NCBI RefSeq assembly: GCF_026004075.1
Contig: NZ_BPIK01000002.1
Span: 677,504-741,503, forward strand
Length of the DNA: 64,000 nucleotides
Reading direction: 5' to 3'
Source of the DNA: Meiothermus sp.
GTDB lineage: Bacteria > Deinococcota > Deinococci > Deinococcales > Thermaceae
Made by a program: the position numbers and the translations under genes. Shown in pieces: positions 1 to 7,744 of the stretch. A model generated the notes under the pieces. That model searched no databases. It worked only from the letters and a program-made list of their open reading frames with translations, and was not told the DNA's origin. Numbering within the stretch: position 1 is the first letter of the stretch; each line of letters begins with the position of its first letter.

Positions 1-1
1 T

Positions 2-517
2 GCTCGCAGGGAGGTGTTGCAGCGGCTCGAGCCACCCTTCCTCGACCTCCATGCCGCGACCTGGGTAGCACCCGACCGCTACGAGATCGAGCCCGGCGCC
101 AGGCGCTTCGAGAACTGGGAGTGCAACGTCGCGGGCAAGCTGGGCCTTGGAGCCGCGGTCGATTACGCGCTGGCCTGGGGGCTGGAGAACACGTGGCCCA
201 GGGTGCGGGCCCTGGCCGAGCAAGTGCGCAGGGGCCTGGGCGAGGTTCCCGGGTGCGAGGTGCTCGACCTGGGTCGCGAACGGTGTGGCATCATCTCGTT
301 CACCCTCGAGGGCTACGCCCCCGACCAGATACGCGACTGCCTGCGGCGGCAAGGCATCAACGTCAATGTCTCCCGCGCCCCTTCCACATTCTTGGACATG
401 ACCCGGCGGGGCATCAAGGAATTGGTGCGGGCGAGTGTCCATTACTACAACAGCGAGACCGAACTTGAGCGGTTTCTGGTCGCGCTCGGGCGACTCGAGC
501 AGGAAGTGCGGGCTTAG
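2..517 (+). CDS. Class V aminotransferase / cysteine desulfurase-like, C-terminal part (cut by window edge)
   Basis: The frame is open from base 2 and ends at 517, so the N-terminal part, including the PLP-lysine region, lies outside the window. The visible part looks like the C-terminal half of a fold-type I class V aminotransferase: FENWECNVAGKLGLGAAVDYAL near the start of the visible part, then the small domain ending RASVHYYNSETELERFLVAL, a typical family ending. An ATG/GTG inside the fragment should not be taken as the start. It lies 20 bp upstream of the ABC importer genes, so co-transcription is possible. Substrate cannot be told. Confidence 0.75.
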   Translation, partial: ARREVLQRLEPPFLDLHAATWVAPDRYEIEPGARRFENWECNVAGKLGLGAAVDYALAWGLENTWPRVRALAEQVRRGLGEVPGCEVLDLGRERCGIISFTLEGYAPDQIRDCLRRQGINVNVSRAPSTFLDMTRRGIKELVRASVHYYNSETELERFLVALGRLEQEVRA

Positions 518-537
518 GCGGGCTTAAGGAGGTAGGC

Positions 538-1374
538 ATGCGGAGCAATTTCCCGAACAGCGGTTGGCTCACGGTCGCGGTGCTTGGGCTGTTGGCGGTA
601 GGGGGTATCGGCCTGTGGCAAAGAGGTGGTGCCCAAGCCGGCGATCTGCTGTCGCGGGTCAGGGCCGCCGGGGTGCTGCGGGTGGCCAACACCCAGGCCA
701 GCCCGCCCTGGAGCATGATCGACGACAAAAAGCAGCTCGTGGGCTTTGACGTTGACGTGGCTTATGAATTGGCCAAGCGCCTGGGCATTCCCAAGGTGGA
801 ATTCGTCGCCGGGCGTTTCGCCGACTTCATCGCGGGCATCGAAGCGAACAAGTACGACATCGTAATCTCAGGACAGACCGTCACCGAAGAACGCAAGAAG
901 GTGGTGGATTTCTCCATCCCCTATCAGGCCATCAGCGTGTCGGTGTTCACCCGTCCGAGCCGGGTGGGCCAGTTCAAGAGCTTGGAGGACCTGAGCGGTA
1001 AGCGGGTGGCGGTGACTTCGGGCTCAACCCAGGAGAAGTTCGTCCGCGAGAAGGTCCCCGGGGCCATCCCTAAGACCTACGAAAACGGCACCCTGGCGCT
1101 CATGGACGTGGCCTTCGGCCGTGCCGACGCGGGGCTTTTCAACCGCTTCGTGGGCGCTTATCTCGCCCAGAAAAACGGGCTGCTGGTGGCCCCCGCCTTC
1201 GACCTGGGGGTGGAGCTCAACGCCATGAGCTTCCGCAAGGGTGAGGCCGCGTTCAAGGCGGCGGTGGATAAGGCGCTGGCCGACATGATTGCCGACGGCA
1301 CGCTCACCGCCATCTCCAAGAAGTGGCTCGGCGGGCAAGACATGGCGGCGGCGCTGGCGAAGTATGCCAAATAA
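538..1374 (+). CDS. Polar amino acid ABC transporter, substrate-binding protein (SBP_bac_3)
   Basis: This is a 278-residue extracytoplasmic binding protein. A hydrophobic N-terminal segment (about residues 9-25) is followed by AQAGDLLSRVRAAGVLRVA, the usual beginning of SBP family 3. The motif VGFDVDVAYELAKRLG and the stretch near VISGQTVTEERKKVVDFSIPY are family signatures for lysine/arginine/ornithine/glutamine-type receptors. A purine-rich Shine-Dalgarno (AAGGAGG) sits just before the ATG. It is followed by its permease and ATPase genes, forming a complete importer. The exact ligand is not determined by the sequence. Confidence 0.9.
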   Translation: MRSNFPNSGWLTVAVLGLLAVGGIGLWQRGGAQAGDLLSRVRAAGVLRVANTQASPPWSMIDDKKQLVGFDVDVAYELAKRLGIPKVEFVAGRFADFIAGIEANKYDIVISGQTVTEERKKVVDFSIPYQAISVSVFTRPSRVGQFKSLEDLSGKRVAVTSGSTQEKFVREKVPGAIPKTYENGTLALMDVAFGRADAGLFNRFVGAYLAQKNGLLVAPAFDLGVELNAMSFRKGEAAFKAAVDKALADMIADGTLTAISKKWLGGQDMAAALAKYAK

Positions 1375-1394
1375 GCAGCAGGGGAGGCTGGTAG

Positions 1395-2045
1395 ATGCTC
1401 GAGCTACTCCAACAGGCCGCACCCTTCTTGCTCCAAGCTCTGTGGACAACCATCTGGCTGGGTGTGGTTTCGTTCGTCCTCAGCCTGGCGGTGGGGCTGG
1501 TGGTGGCGGTGGCTCGGATGTACGGCCCCTGGCCGCTGCGGGCCCCAGCCGTCGCGTTCGTTTCACTCGTCCGTGGCACCCCTTTACTCACCCAAATCCT
1601 GCTGGTCTATTACGGCCTGCCACAACTGGGATTCACCATTGAAGCCATCCCGGCGGTCGTTTTGACCTTGGCCCTGCACGCCGGAGCCTACACCAGTGAG
1701 GACATGCGCGGCGGCATCCAGTCGGTGGACAAGGGGCAGTGGGAGGCAGGCTATTCCAGTGGCATGACCTTCGCCCAGGTGATGCGGCGGATCATCCTGC
1801 CGCAGGCGATACGTGTGATCACGCCCTCGCTGGGCAACCGCTTCATCACCATGATGAAGGACACCTCGCTGGCCTCGGTGGTAACGGTGGTGGAGCTGAC
1901 GCGGGTGGCCGAGCAGATCGGTTCGGCTACTTTCCGCTACATGCAGATGTTCGTGATCGTGGCCCTCATCTACTGGGTCGTCAACTCGCTCTTGTCGCTG
2001 GGCCAGGCCAAACTCGAGGAGCGGATGCGGAGGGCCTACCAATGA
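1395..2045 (+). CDS. Polar amino acid ABC transporter, permease (HisM/GlnP family)
   Basis: A 216-residue integral membrane permease. The N-terminal amphipathic and membrane segments ([20 protein letters not shown]) and the EAA-type cytoplasmic loop (about residues 117-135, containing [19 protein letters not shown]) are those of the HisM/GlnP family. Its stop overlaps the ATG of the ATPase gene (ATGA), showing translational coupling. One gene usually forms a homodimeric pore in these importers. Short length is normal for the family. Confidence 0.92.
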   Translation: MLELLQQAAPFLLQALWTTIWLGVVSFVLSLAVGLVVAVARMYGPWPLRAPAVAFVSLVRGTPLLTQILLVYYGLPQLGFTIEAIPAVVLTLALHAGAYTSEDMRGGIQSVDKGQWEAGYSSGMTFAQVMRRIILPQAIRVITPSLGNRFITMMKDTSLASVVTVVELTRVAEQIGSATFRYMQMFVIVALIYWVVNSLLSLGQAKLEERMRRAYQ

Positions 2046-2848
2046 ACCACCAGGAAATGCACGTGCACGGAGTGCCGCACGCTCACGGTGGGGTCTGCCA
2101 GATTCGTGCCGAAAACATCCACAAGCGCTTCGGTTCGCTCGAGGTGCTCAAGGGGGTCTCGCTTACGGTCCACAAGGGCGAGGTGGTGGTGATCATGGGG
2201 CCTTCGGGTTCAGGAAAGACCACCTTCATCCGCTGTCTGAACTTCCTTGAGGAGCCCGATCAAGGCCGGGTGGTCGTTTGTAACGTGGAGGTGGACTGTG
2301 GGGTGAGGGCTGCTAGCCGTGAGCGCAGCGGCAAGATCCGCCAACTGCGCACCCGGGCGGCGATGGTCTTCCAATCCTTCAACCTCTTCCCCCACATGAC
2401 CGCGCTAGGCAACGTGATCGAAGGACCGATCCAGGTGCTGGGTATGAAGCGCGAGGAAGCCGTAAAGTTGGGCGAACAGCTCTTGGCCAAGGTGGGGCTG
2501 GCTGAAAAACGTGACGAGTACCCGTCGAGGCTTTCTGGGGGACAAAAGCAAAGGGTGGCCATCGCCCGCGCCCTGGCCATGAACCCCGAGGTGGTGTTGT
2601 TCGACGAGCCCACCAGTGCCCTGGACCCGGAGTTGCACGAGGAGGTCCTGCAAACGATGCGGCAGCTCGCCAGGGACGGGATGACCATGATCGTCGTCAC
2701 CCACGAGGTCAAGTTCGCCCACGACGTGGCCGATCGGGTAGTGTTCATGGCGGACGGGACGGTGGTCGAGGAGGGGGTGCCCCAGGAAATCCTGGTCAAT
2801 CCCAAGCACCCGCGCACGCGAGCCTTCCTCCGTTTGGTCGAGCACTGA
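2042..2848 (+). CDS. Polar amino acid ABC transporter, ATP-binding protein (GlnQ/HisP family)
   Basis: The ATG at 2042 overlaps the permease stop; the open frame extends much further upstream, but that part is only a shadow of the permease. The protein is 268 residues with Walker [10 protein letters not shown], signature [15 protein letters not shown], Walker [14 protein letters not shown], and the switch histidine in VVTHEV. An unusual His-rich leader ([17 protein letters not shown]) precedes the nucleotide-binding domain; such a leader is not a normal part of GlnQ and may bind metal. It completes the importer started at 538. Confidence 0.93.
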   Translation: MNHQEMHVHGVPHAHGGVCQIRAENIHKRFGSLEVLKGVSLTVHKGEVVVIMGPSGSGKTTFIRCLNFLEEPDQGRVVVCNVEVDCGVRAASRERSGKIRQLRTRAAMVFQSFNLFPHMTALGNVIEGPIQVLGMKREEAVKLGEQLLAKVGLAEKRDEYPSRLSGGQKQRVAIARALAMNPEVVLFDEPTSALDPELHEEVLQTMRQLARDGMTMIVVTHEVKFAHDVADRVVFMADGTVVEEGVPQEILVNPKHPRTRAFLRLVEH

Positions 2849-3115
2849 GCGGAGGCGGTATGGCTCGGCCGGTTGGTGGTCGATGGCGGTCGAGAATCGC
2901 CGCCTTCCGTTCGCAAGCCTCCTGGGCAGTGCCTCGTGGGTTCGGGGCCGGGGAAACGGCTGCGGCTCTCGAGCATGGTCCCAGAGGCGCACTGTGCGTA
3001 GCGTACCGTCATGGTGTCCTGTCCCTCGCCCCCCGTTTTGCTAGCGGTTGACGGCTTTTTCGGCTTCTCCCTCCTACCTTCCGCGTCAGGCCCATCAGGT
3101 ACATTTGGTACATTT

Positions 3116-3997
3116 ATGCCCTGGCTTTTGCCCAAGCCCATCCCTGAAAGCTCCGACCGGCTCCTCCAGCGCTGGCTGGGCGGGCTGGCCGAGCGGCTGT
3201 CGGACCCCTCCACCGACCGCTACGCCCTGGTGCGGGACGAGCTCGCGCGCATCCTGCACGCGCGGCCCTACGACGAGCTGGCCGAGGCGGCGCCCATGGC
3301 GGCCTTCGCCCTCGACGCGCGCAACGCCACCTTCGAGGCCGAGCACTACGTCGCCACCGACCCCGAGAGGTTCGACCGGGTCAAGCCGCTGCTGTGGCTG
3401 TGGAAGGCCCTCGACCTCACGCCGCTGGGGCAGTCGGTGCACTCGGGCGTGGCCATCCGCCGGGCGCTGGCCCCCTTCATCTTCAGGCGCGTGGGGCGCA
3501 ACCCCAAGTTCTTCCAGAACGTGGAGTTCAGCGTGGGGTACAACCTCGAGCTCGGCGACGACGTGGTGGTGCACCGCTACGCCCTCCTCGACGACATCGG
3601 CGGGCTGGTGATCGGCGACCGCTCGTCCGTCTCCGACTACGTCAACCTCTACAGCCACACCCACCACGTGCTGGCCTCGCCCGACGTGACCCTCAGGCAG
3701 ACCCTCATCGGCTCGGGGGTGCGCATCACCTACCACGCCACCGTGCTGGCCGGGGTGTGCGTCGGCGACGACGCGCTCATCGGCACCGGGGCCGTGGTCA
3801 CCAAGGACGTCCCGCCCCACGCCGTCGCGCTGGGCGTCCCGGCCAGGCCGGTGCGCTACAAGGTGCGCCACGACTGCCCCTACTGCCGCCGCGGCGAGCC
3901 CCACCCCTCGCAGTGCCAGGACCGCCTCCCCGACCGCAAGCCCAACCCCGACTACCCCGACTTCCTCAAGCCCGGCTTCGGGACGCGGGAGGCGTGA
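3116..3997 (+). CDS. Hexapeptide-repeat acyltransferase (LbH family)
   Basis: The ATG at 3116 gives a 293-residue protein; the frame is open from 3011 but the extra residues look non-coding. The C-terminal half (about residues 130-250) shows left-handed beta-helix hexapeptide repeats: VEFSVGYNLELGDDVVVHRYALLDDIGGLVIGD and VRITYHATVLAGVCVGDDALIGTGAVVTKDVPPHAVALGVPARPVRYK, the typical maltose/serine O-acetyltransferase-like ending. A tail with CPYCRRGEPHPSQCQ could bind a metal. No Shine-Dalgarno is seen; a TACATT box at 3100-3105 would make the transcript almost leaderless. Acceptor substrate unknown. Confidence 0.8.
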   Translation: MPWLLPKPIPESSDRLLQRWLGGLAERLSDPSTDRYALVRDELARILHARPYDELAEAAPMAAFALDARNATFEAEHYVATDPERFDRVKPLLWLWKALDLTPLGQSVHSGVAIRRALAPFIFRRVGRNPKFFQNVEFSVGYNLELGDDVVVHRYALLDDIGGLVIGDRSSVSDYVNLYSHTHHVLASPDVTLRQTLIGSGVRITYHATVLAGVCVGDDALIGTGAVVTKDVPPHAVALGVPARPVRYKVRHDCPYCRRGEPHPSQCQDRLPDRKPNPDYPDFLKPGFGTREA

Positions 3998-4182
3998 GAG
4001 CCGCCCGCGGGGGCGGCCAGCCCTCAGCCCTCAGCCGTCAGCGGGAGGCTAATCGCTAGTGGCCTGTGGGGAACCTCTCCTGGTGGACGGTGGCGAACTG
4101 ACTGGGTCTGGTACTCCTCACGAGAGGAGTGGGGGTCCGGGGGCTTCCCAGCGGGCCCCCGGCTGCCGCATGCCGGCATAGT

Positions 4183-4211
4183 TTGACCCTCGGCACTTCA
4201 GGGACAATCTT
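4183..4211 (+). promoter_or_regulatory. Sigma-A-type promoter before the DUF2933 gene
   Basis: TTGACC at 4183-4188 is followed after 16-17 bp by CAATCT/AATCTT (4205-4211). It lies in an otherwise empty stretch (3998-4313) where I see no gene and directly precedes a CsoR-like palindrome. Confidence 0.5.
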
Positions 4212-4215
4212 CCCT

Positions 4216-4241
4216 TATCCCACCCCATCTGGGGTGGGATA
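4216..4241 (+). promoter_or_regulatory. CsoR-like operator palindrome
   Basis: A perfect inverted repeat: TATCCCACCCC, four bases, then GGGGTGGGATA. The CCCACCCC / GGGGTGGG core is what copper repressors of the CsoR family recognise. It sits just downstream of the promoter at 4183-4211, where a bound repressor would block transcription of the DUF2933 gene and possibly the aldolase behind it. CsoR itself is encoded at 19409. Confidence 0.6.
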
Positions 4242-4313
4242 CTCGAGGCTATAGGGTGCGCCCTGGCCCTGGGACCACCGAGCCAACCGGCAAACCCGAG
4301 GAGGGTGTTTGAC

Positions 4314-4538
4314 GTGCAAGGCAGAGCCAACATCCGAACCGTTGCCTGGGTTGTCACCCTGCTTCTGGGCGTAATTCTCTACCTGCTGTACCCGGCGTTG
4401 CTGCCCTACCTGCTGGCGGGCGCCATGGTGCTGATGCACCTGGGGGGTCACGGAGGGCACGGCCACGGCACGTGTCAGCCCGACACGGACCCCGACCGAA
4501 CGGATCAGCCGAAAGAGCGCAGGCCTCACCAACACTGA
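4314..4538 (+). CDS. Small membrane protein with His-rich tail (DUF2933-like)
   Basis: The frame opens with GTG at 4305, but the Shine-Dalgarno GAGGAGGG (4298-4305) fits the GTG at 4314 best (about 8 bp). The product of about 74 residues has two closely spaced hydrophobic stretches (VAWVVTLLLGVILYLLYPAL and LLPYLLAGAMVLMHL) followed by HLGGHGGHGHG and a charged tail with CQP. Small DUF2933 proteins with the H-GG-HGGH pattern are common next to copper genes. The CsoR-like operator upstream supports a metal link. Function unknown. Confidence 0.65.
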   Translation: MQGRANIRTVAWVVTLLLGVILYLLYPALLPYLLAGAMVLMHLGGHGGHGHGTCQPDTDPDRTDQPKERRPHQH

Positions 4539-4577
4539 AGACGAGCCCGGCGCCGGCGGGCGCCGGCGGAGCCCGAC

Positions 4578-5462
4578 ATGAACACGTTCAACCGCAACCT
4601 CGACCACCTTCCCTTAGGCGTGCGCAGCCGACTTGAAACCCTGTTGAGCCGGACGGGGGGCCGCCTTGCCGTGTTGCCCATCGACCAGGGTCTGGAGCAC
4701 GGCCCTATCGACTTCCTCGACTCCCCCGAGGCCGCCGACCCCGAGCACCAGTTCCGCCTGGCGGCCGAGGCCGGCTTTTCCGGCATCGCCGCGCACCTGG
4801 GCTTGGCCGAGAAGTACCTGCCCGATCATGCCGGCCAGGTTCCGTTAATCCTCAAGCTCAACGGCAAGACCGGCATTCCTCCGGACGAGGAGGCCTTCAG
4901 CCCCCTCACCGCCGGCGTGGAGGACGCCCTCCGGCTGAACGCACAGGCGGTCGGTTATACCCTCTACGTCGGCTCACCCGCCCAGGACCGCGACATCGCT
5001 CAATTTCAGCGGGTACGGGCGGAGGCCGGGCGCTACGGCCTTCCCGTCATCGTCTGGGCCTACCCGCGGGGCCGCTGGGTTGACCAGAAGGGGGGTAAGG
5101 ATTCGCCCTACGCCGTCGAATACGCCGTGCGGGTCGCCCTTGAGCTCGGGGCGGACGTGGTCAAGGTCAACATCCCGCGCTACGACCCCGCCCGTAAGGA
5201 GCAATACCCCGGTGAATACAAGAACCTGGAGCTTTCGCCTCACCAGGCCCTGCGGCGGGTGGTGGATCTGGCGGGGCGAGCGCTGGTGATCGTCTCGGGC
5301 GGGGCACGCCTGTCAGAGGACGCCGCCGTTGCCCAGGCCCGGCTCGCCCTCGAGGCCGGGGCGGCGGGGTTGATCTTCGGGCGCAACATCTGGCAGCGCC
5401 CCTTCCCCCGGGCCCTGGAGCTTTCCCGGCGGCTGCTGGATCTGGTCAGAGGCCGGAACTGA
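4578..5462 (+). CDS. Class I fructose-bisphosphate aldolase (DhnA/archaeal type)
   Basis: A 294-residue TIM-barrel aldolase of the DeoC/LacD/DhnA group. MAVLPIDQGLEHGP-like start (LAVLPIDQGLEHGPIDF, about residues 31-47), the Schiff-base lysine in GADVVKVNIPRYDP, and a phosphate-binding end LIVSGGARLSEDA...GLIFGRNIWQRP mark it. It interconverts fructose 1,6-bisphosphate with dihydroxyacetone phosphate and glyceraldehyde 3-phosphate. GGAG lies 7 bp before the ATG. It is followed 8 bp later by the GH57 gene and then glucan phosphorylase, suggesting an operon linking glucan breakdown to glycolysis. Confidence 0.9.
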   Translation: MNTFNRNLDHLPLGVRSRLETLLSRTGGRLAVLPIDQGLEHGPIDFLDSPEAADPEHQFRLAAEAGFSGIAAHLGLAEKYLPDHAGQVPLILKLNGKTGIPPDEEAFSPLTAGVEDALRLNAQAVGYTLYVGSPAQDRDIAQFQRVRAEAGRYGLPVIVWAYPRGRWVDQKGGKDSPYAVEYAVRVALELGADVVKVNIPRYDPARKEQYPGEYKNLELSPHQALRRVVDLAGRALVIVSGGARLSEDAAVAQARLALEAGAAGLIFGRNIWQRPFPRALELSRRLLDLVRGRN

Positions 5463-5470
5463 GGTGGGAG

Positions 5471-7735
5471 ATGTACCTGTGGCACCTCACCCCCGACGCC
5501 CCCCGTACCCCTGTGAGGGTAAGCCCCGGTGAGGCGGTACGCCTGGTGATCGGAAGCTGGCCCATCGAGCCGGGGCAGCGGGTTTGGCTCGAGCTCCAGG
5601 GCCCGGCCGGCGAACCCACGCGGCTCGAGGCCCGCTGGGCACACAACCAGGGTGAAAACAGCTACTGGCAGGTCGAGCTGGGGCCATTCACCCGGGGTGA
5701 GCGGGTGCGCTACAGGATCCTCGGCGCATCCCCCGCGGGTGAGGTCTCGGGGCCGGAAGGGGGCTTCACCGCCGGGCCCAAGCTCTACCTGGCCCTGCTG
5801 TGGCACCAGCACCAGCCGCTGTACAAGGACAGTGCCCGCCCGGGGGCAGCGGGCAGCCACCGCCAGCCCTGGGTACGGCTCCACGCCCTGCGCGACTACT
5901 ACGCGATGGCGGCCCTGGTGGCCCAGCATCCTGGGGTGCACCTCAGCGTCAACCTGACCCCGGTGCTGTTGTGGCAGCTCGAGGACTACCTGGAGCGAGG
6001 GGCCACCGACCGGGCCCTCGAGCTCTCCTTAAAGCCCGCCGAGACCCTGAGCGTGGCCGAGCAGGAGTTCGTGCTCTCCTACTTCTTCGAGGCCGACTGG
6101 CACCACCAGATCTACCCCCACCCGCGCTACCGCGAGCTCTTCAGCCGGCGGGCGGAGGGGAAGCCCTTCAGCGCTCAGGATCTGCGCGACCTGCAGATGT
6201 GGTTCAACCTGAGCTGGTTCGGCCTGGAGTTCCGCGAGGGCGAGGTGGCGCTCCCCACCGGCGAGACGGCCTCGGTGCGGCGCTTCGTGGAGCAGGGGCG
6301 GGGCTTTAGCCAGGCCGACCTCGAGGCCCTGCTGGCCGAACAGTACAAGGTGATGCGGGCGGTGATCCCGCTGCACCGGCAGCTTCAGGAGCGGGGCCAG
6401 GTCGAGGTCTCCACCACGCCCTTTTACCACCCCATCCTGCCCCTGCTGCTGGACAGCGACGGCGCCACCCTCGACCGCCCCGGCGCCGCCCTCCCGGCCC
6501 GCTTCGCCCGCCCCGAGGATGCCGCAGCCCAGGTCGAGCGGGCGGTGGAGTACTACACCCGCCACTTCGGACGGCCTCCCCGGGGGATGTGGCCCGCCGA
6601 GGGGGCGGTGAGCCAGGGGGTGGTTCCCCTCTTCGCCCGGCAGGGGGTGCGCTGGATCGCCAGCGACCAGGGGGTGCTGGCCCGCAGCGGACGATACGGG
6701 TACGACACCGGCGACCCCGACGTGCTGGCCCAGCCCTACCGCGCCGAGCAGGACGGGCAGAGCCTGAGCATCTTCTTCCGGGACACCGCCCTTTCCGACG
6801 ACATCGGCTTCCGCTTCCAGGGCTGCAAGGACTTCACCGCGGTGGCGAGGGCCTTCCTGGACGAGGTCAAACAGCGCTTCGCCCGCCGTTTCCAGGGCGA
6901 CGGAGACCGGGTCCTGAGCGTCATCCTGGACGGGGAGAACGCCTGGGGGGCCTACTGCGAGGACGCGCGGCCTTTCCTGCACGCGCTGTACGGCCTGCTC
7001 GAGCAAGACCGCGAGGTCGAGACCGTGACCTACAGCGAGTACCTCGAGGGCAACCCCGCGCGGGGGATCGCGCCCCACCCGGCAGAAGGTCAGGGCAAGG
7101 TCTACGACCTCTTCACCGGGTCCTGGATCGACGAGAACGGCTCCGCGCCGGGGGTGGACCTGGGCACCTGGGTAGGGGAGGCCGAGGAGAACCGGGCCTG
7201 GGGGCTCTTGAAGGAGGCCCGGGAAGCCCTCGAGGATGCGGGAGCCATCCCCGAGACCCACCCCGCGGCCTTCACGGCCCTCTACGCCGCCGAGGGCTCG
7301 GACTGGTTCTGGTGGTTCGGCCAGGACCAGGACTCCGGCGGCGATGCCGAGTTCGACGAGCTGTTCCGCACCCACCTGCGGAACGTCTACCGGGGTCTGG
7401 GCCGGGAGCCGCCCGAGGGGCTCTCGAGGCGCATCGTCTCCAGGGCCGAGACCTGGAGCTTCGCCCGGCCCGTTTCGCAGGTCCAGGCCGGGGACCGGCT
7501 CGCCGTGCAGACCAACTGCCCCGGCCGGCTCACCTGGTGGCGCGAGGGCCAGCAGGCCCAGAGCGCCGAACTCTCCCCGGTGGGCGGGGTGATGGCCGGG
7601 CTGCGGCGCTACCGGCTCACCCTGGGGCCGCTGGAGCGGGGGAGGCTTCTCTTCCGCTTTGGCTGCACCCACCCCGACTGCGACCGCAAGGACCTCTGCT
7701 GCCAGGGGGAATTGCAGGCCGTGGAGGTCGTGTAG
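5471..7735 (+). CDS. Glycoside hydrolase family 57 (alpha-glucan-acting)
   Basis: 754 residues. An N-terminal beta-sandwich-like region (1-95) precedes the GH57 barrel: LALLWHQHQPLYKD (motif 1), a nucleophile glutamate in GMWPAEGAVSQ, and the acid/base aspartate in RWIASDQGVLARSG. The retaining GH57 family acts on alpha-1,4 or alpha-1,6 glucans (amylase, amylopullulanase, 4-alpha-glucanotransferase); which one cannot be told. No obvious signal peptide is seen, so it is probably cytosolic, like the phosphorylase gene 9 bp downstream. Cys residues cluster near the C-terminus (CTHPDCDRKDLCC). Confidence 0.9.
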   Translation: MYLWHLTPDAPRTPVRVSPGEAVRLVIGSWPIEPGQRVWLELQGPAGEPTRLEARWAHNQGENSYWQVELGPFTRGERVRYRILGASPAGEVSGPEGGFTAGPKLYLALLWHQHQPLYKDSARPGAAGSHRQPWVRLHALRDYYAMAALVAQHPGVHLSVNLTPVLLWQLEDYLERGATDRALELSLKPAETLSVAEQEFVLSYFFEADWHHQIYPHPRYRELFSRRAEGKPFSAQDLRDLQMWFNLSWFGLEFREGEVALPTGETASVRRFVEQGRGFSQADLEALLAEQYKVMRAVIPLHRQLQERGQVEVSTTPFYHPILPLLLDSDGATLDRPGAALPARFARPEDAAAQVERAVEYYTRHFGRPPRGMWPAEGAVSQGVVPLFARQGVRWIASDQGVLARSGRYGYDTGDPDVLAQPYRAEQDGQSLSIFFRDTALSDDIGFRFQGCKDFTAVARAFLDEVKQRFARRFQGDGDRVLSVILDGENAWGAYCEDARPFLHALYGLLEQDREVETVTYSEYLEGNPARGIAPHPAEGQGKVYDLFTGSWIDENGSAPGVDLGTWVGEAEENRAWGLLKEAREALEDAGAIPETHPAAFTALYAAEGSDWFWWFGQDQDSGGDAEFDELFRTHLRNVYRGLGREPPEGLSRRIVSRAETWSFARPVSQVQAGDRLAVQTNCPGRLTWWREGQQAQSAELSPVGGVMAGLRRYRLTLGPLERGRLLFRFGCTHPDCDRKDLCCQGELQAVEVV

Positions 7736-7744
7736 GAGGCCGGT

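Noticed and set aside
2860..3051. 63-aa open frame between the ABC importer and the acyltransferase
   Set aside because: No ribosome site, no recognisable features, overlaps the extended acyltransferase frame; treated as non-coding.
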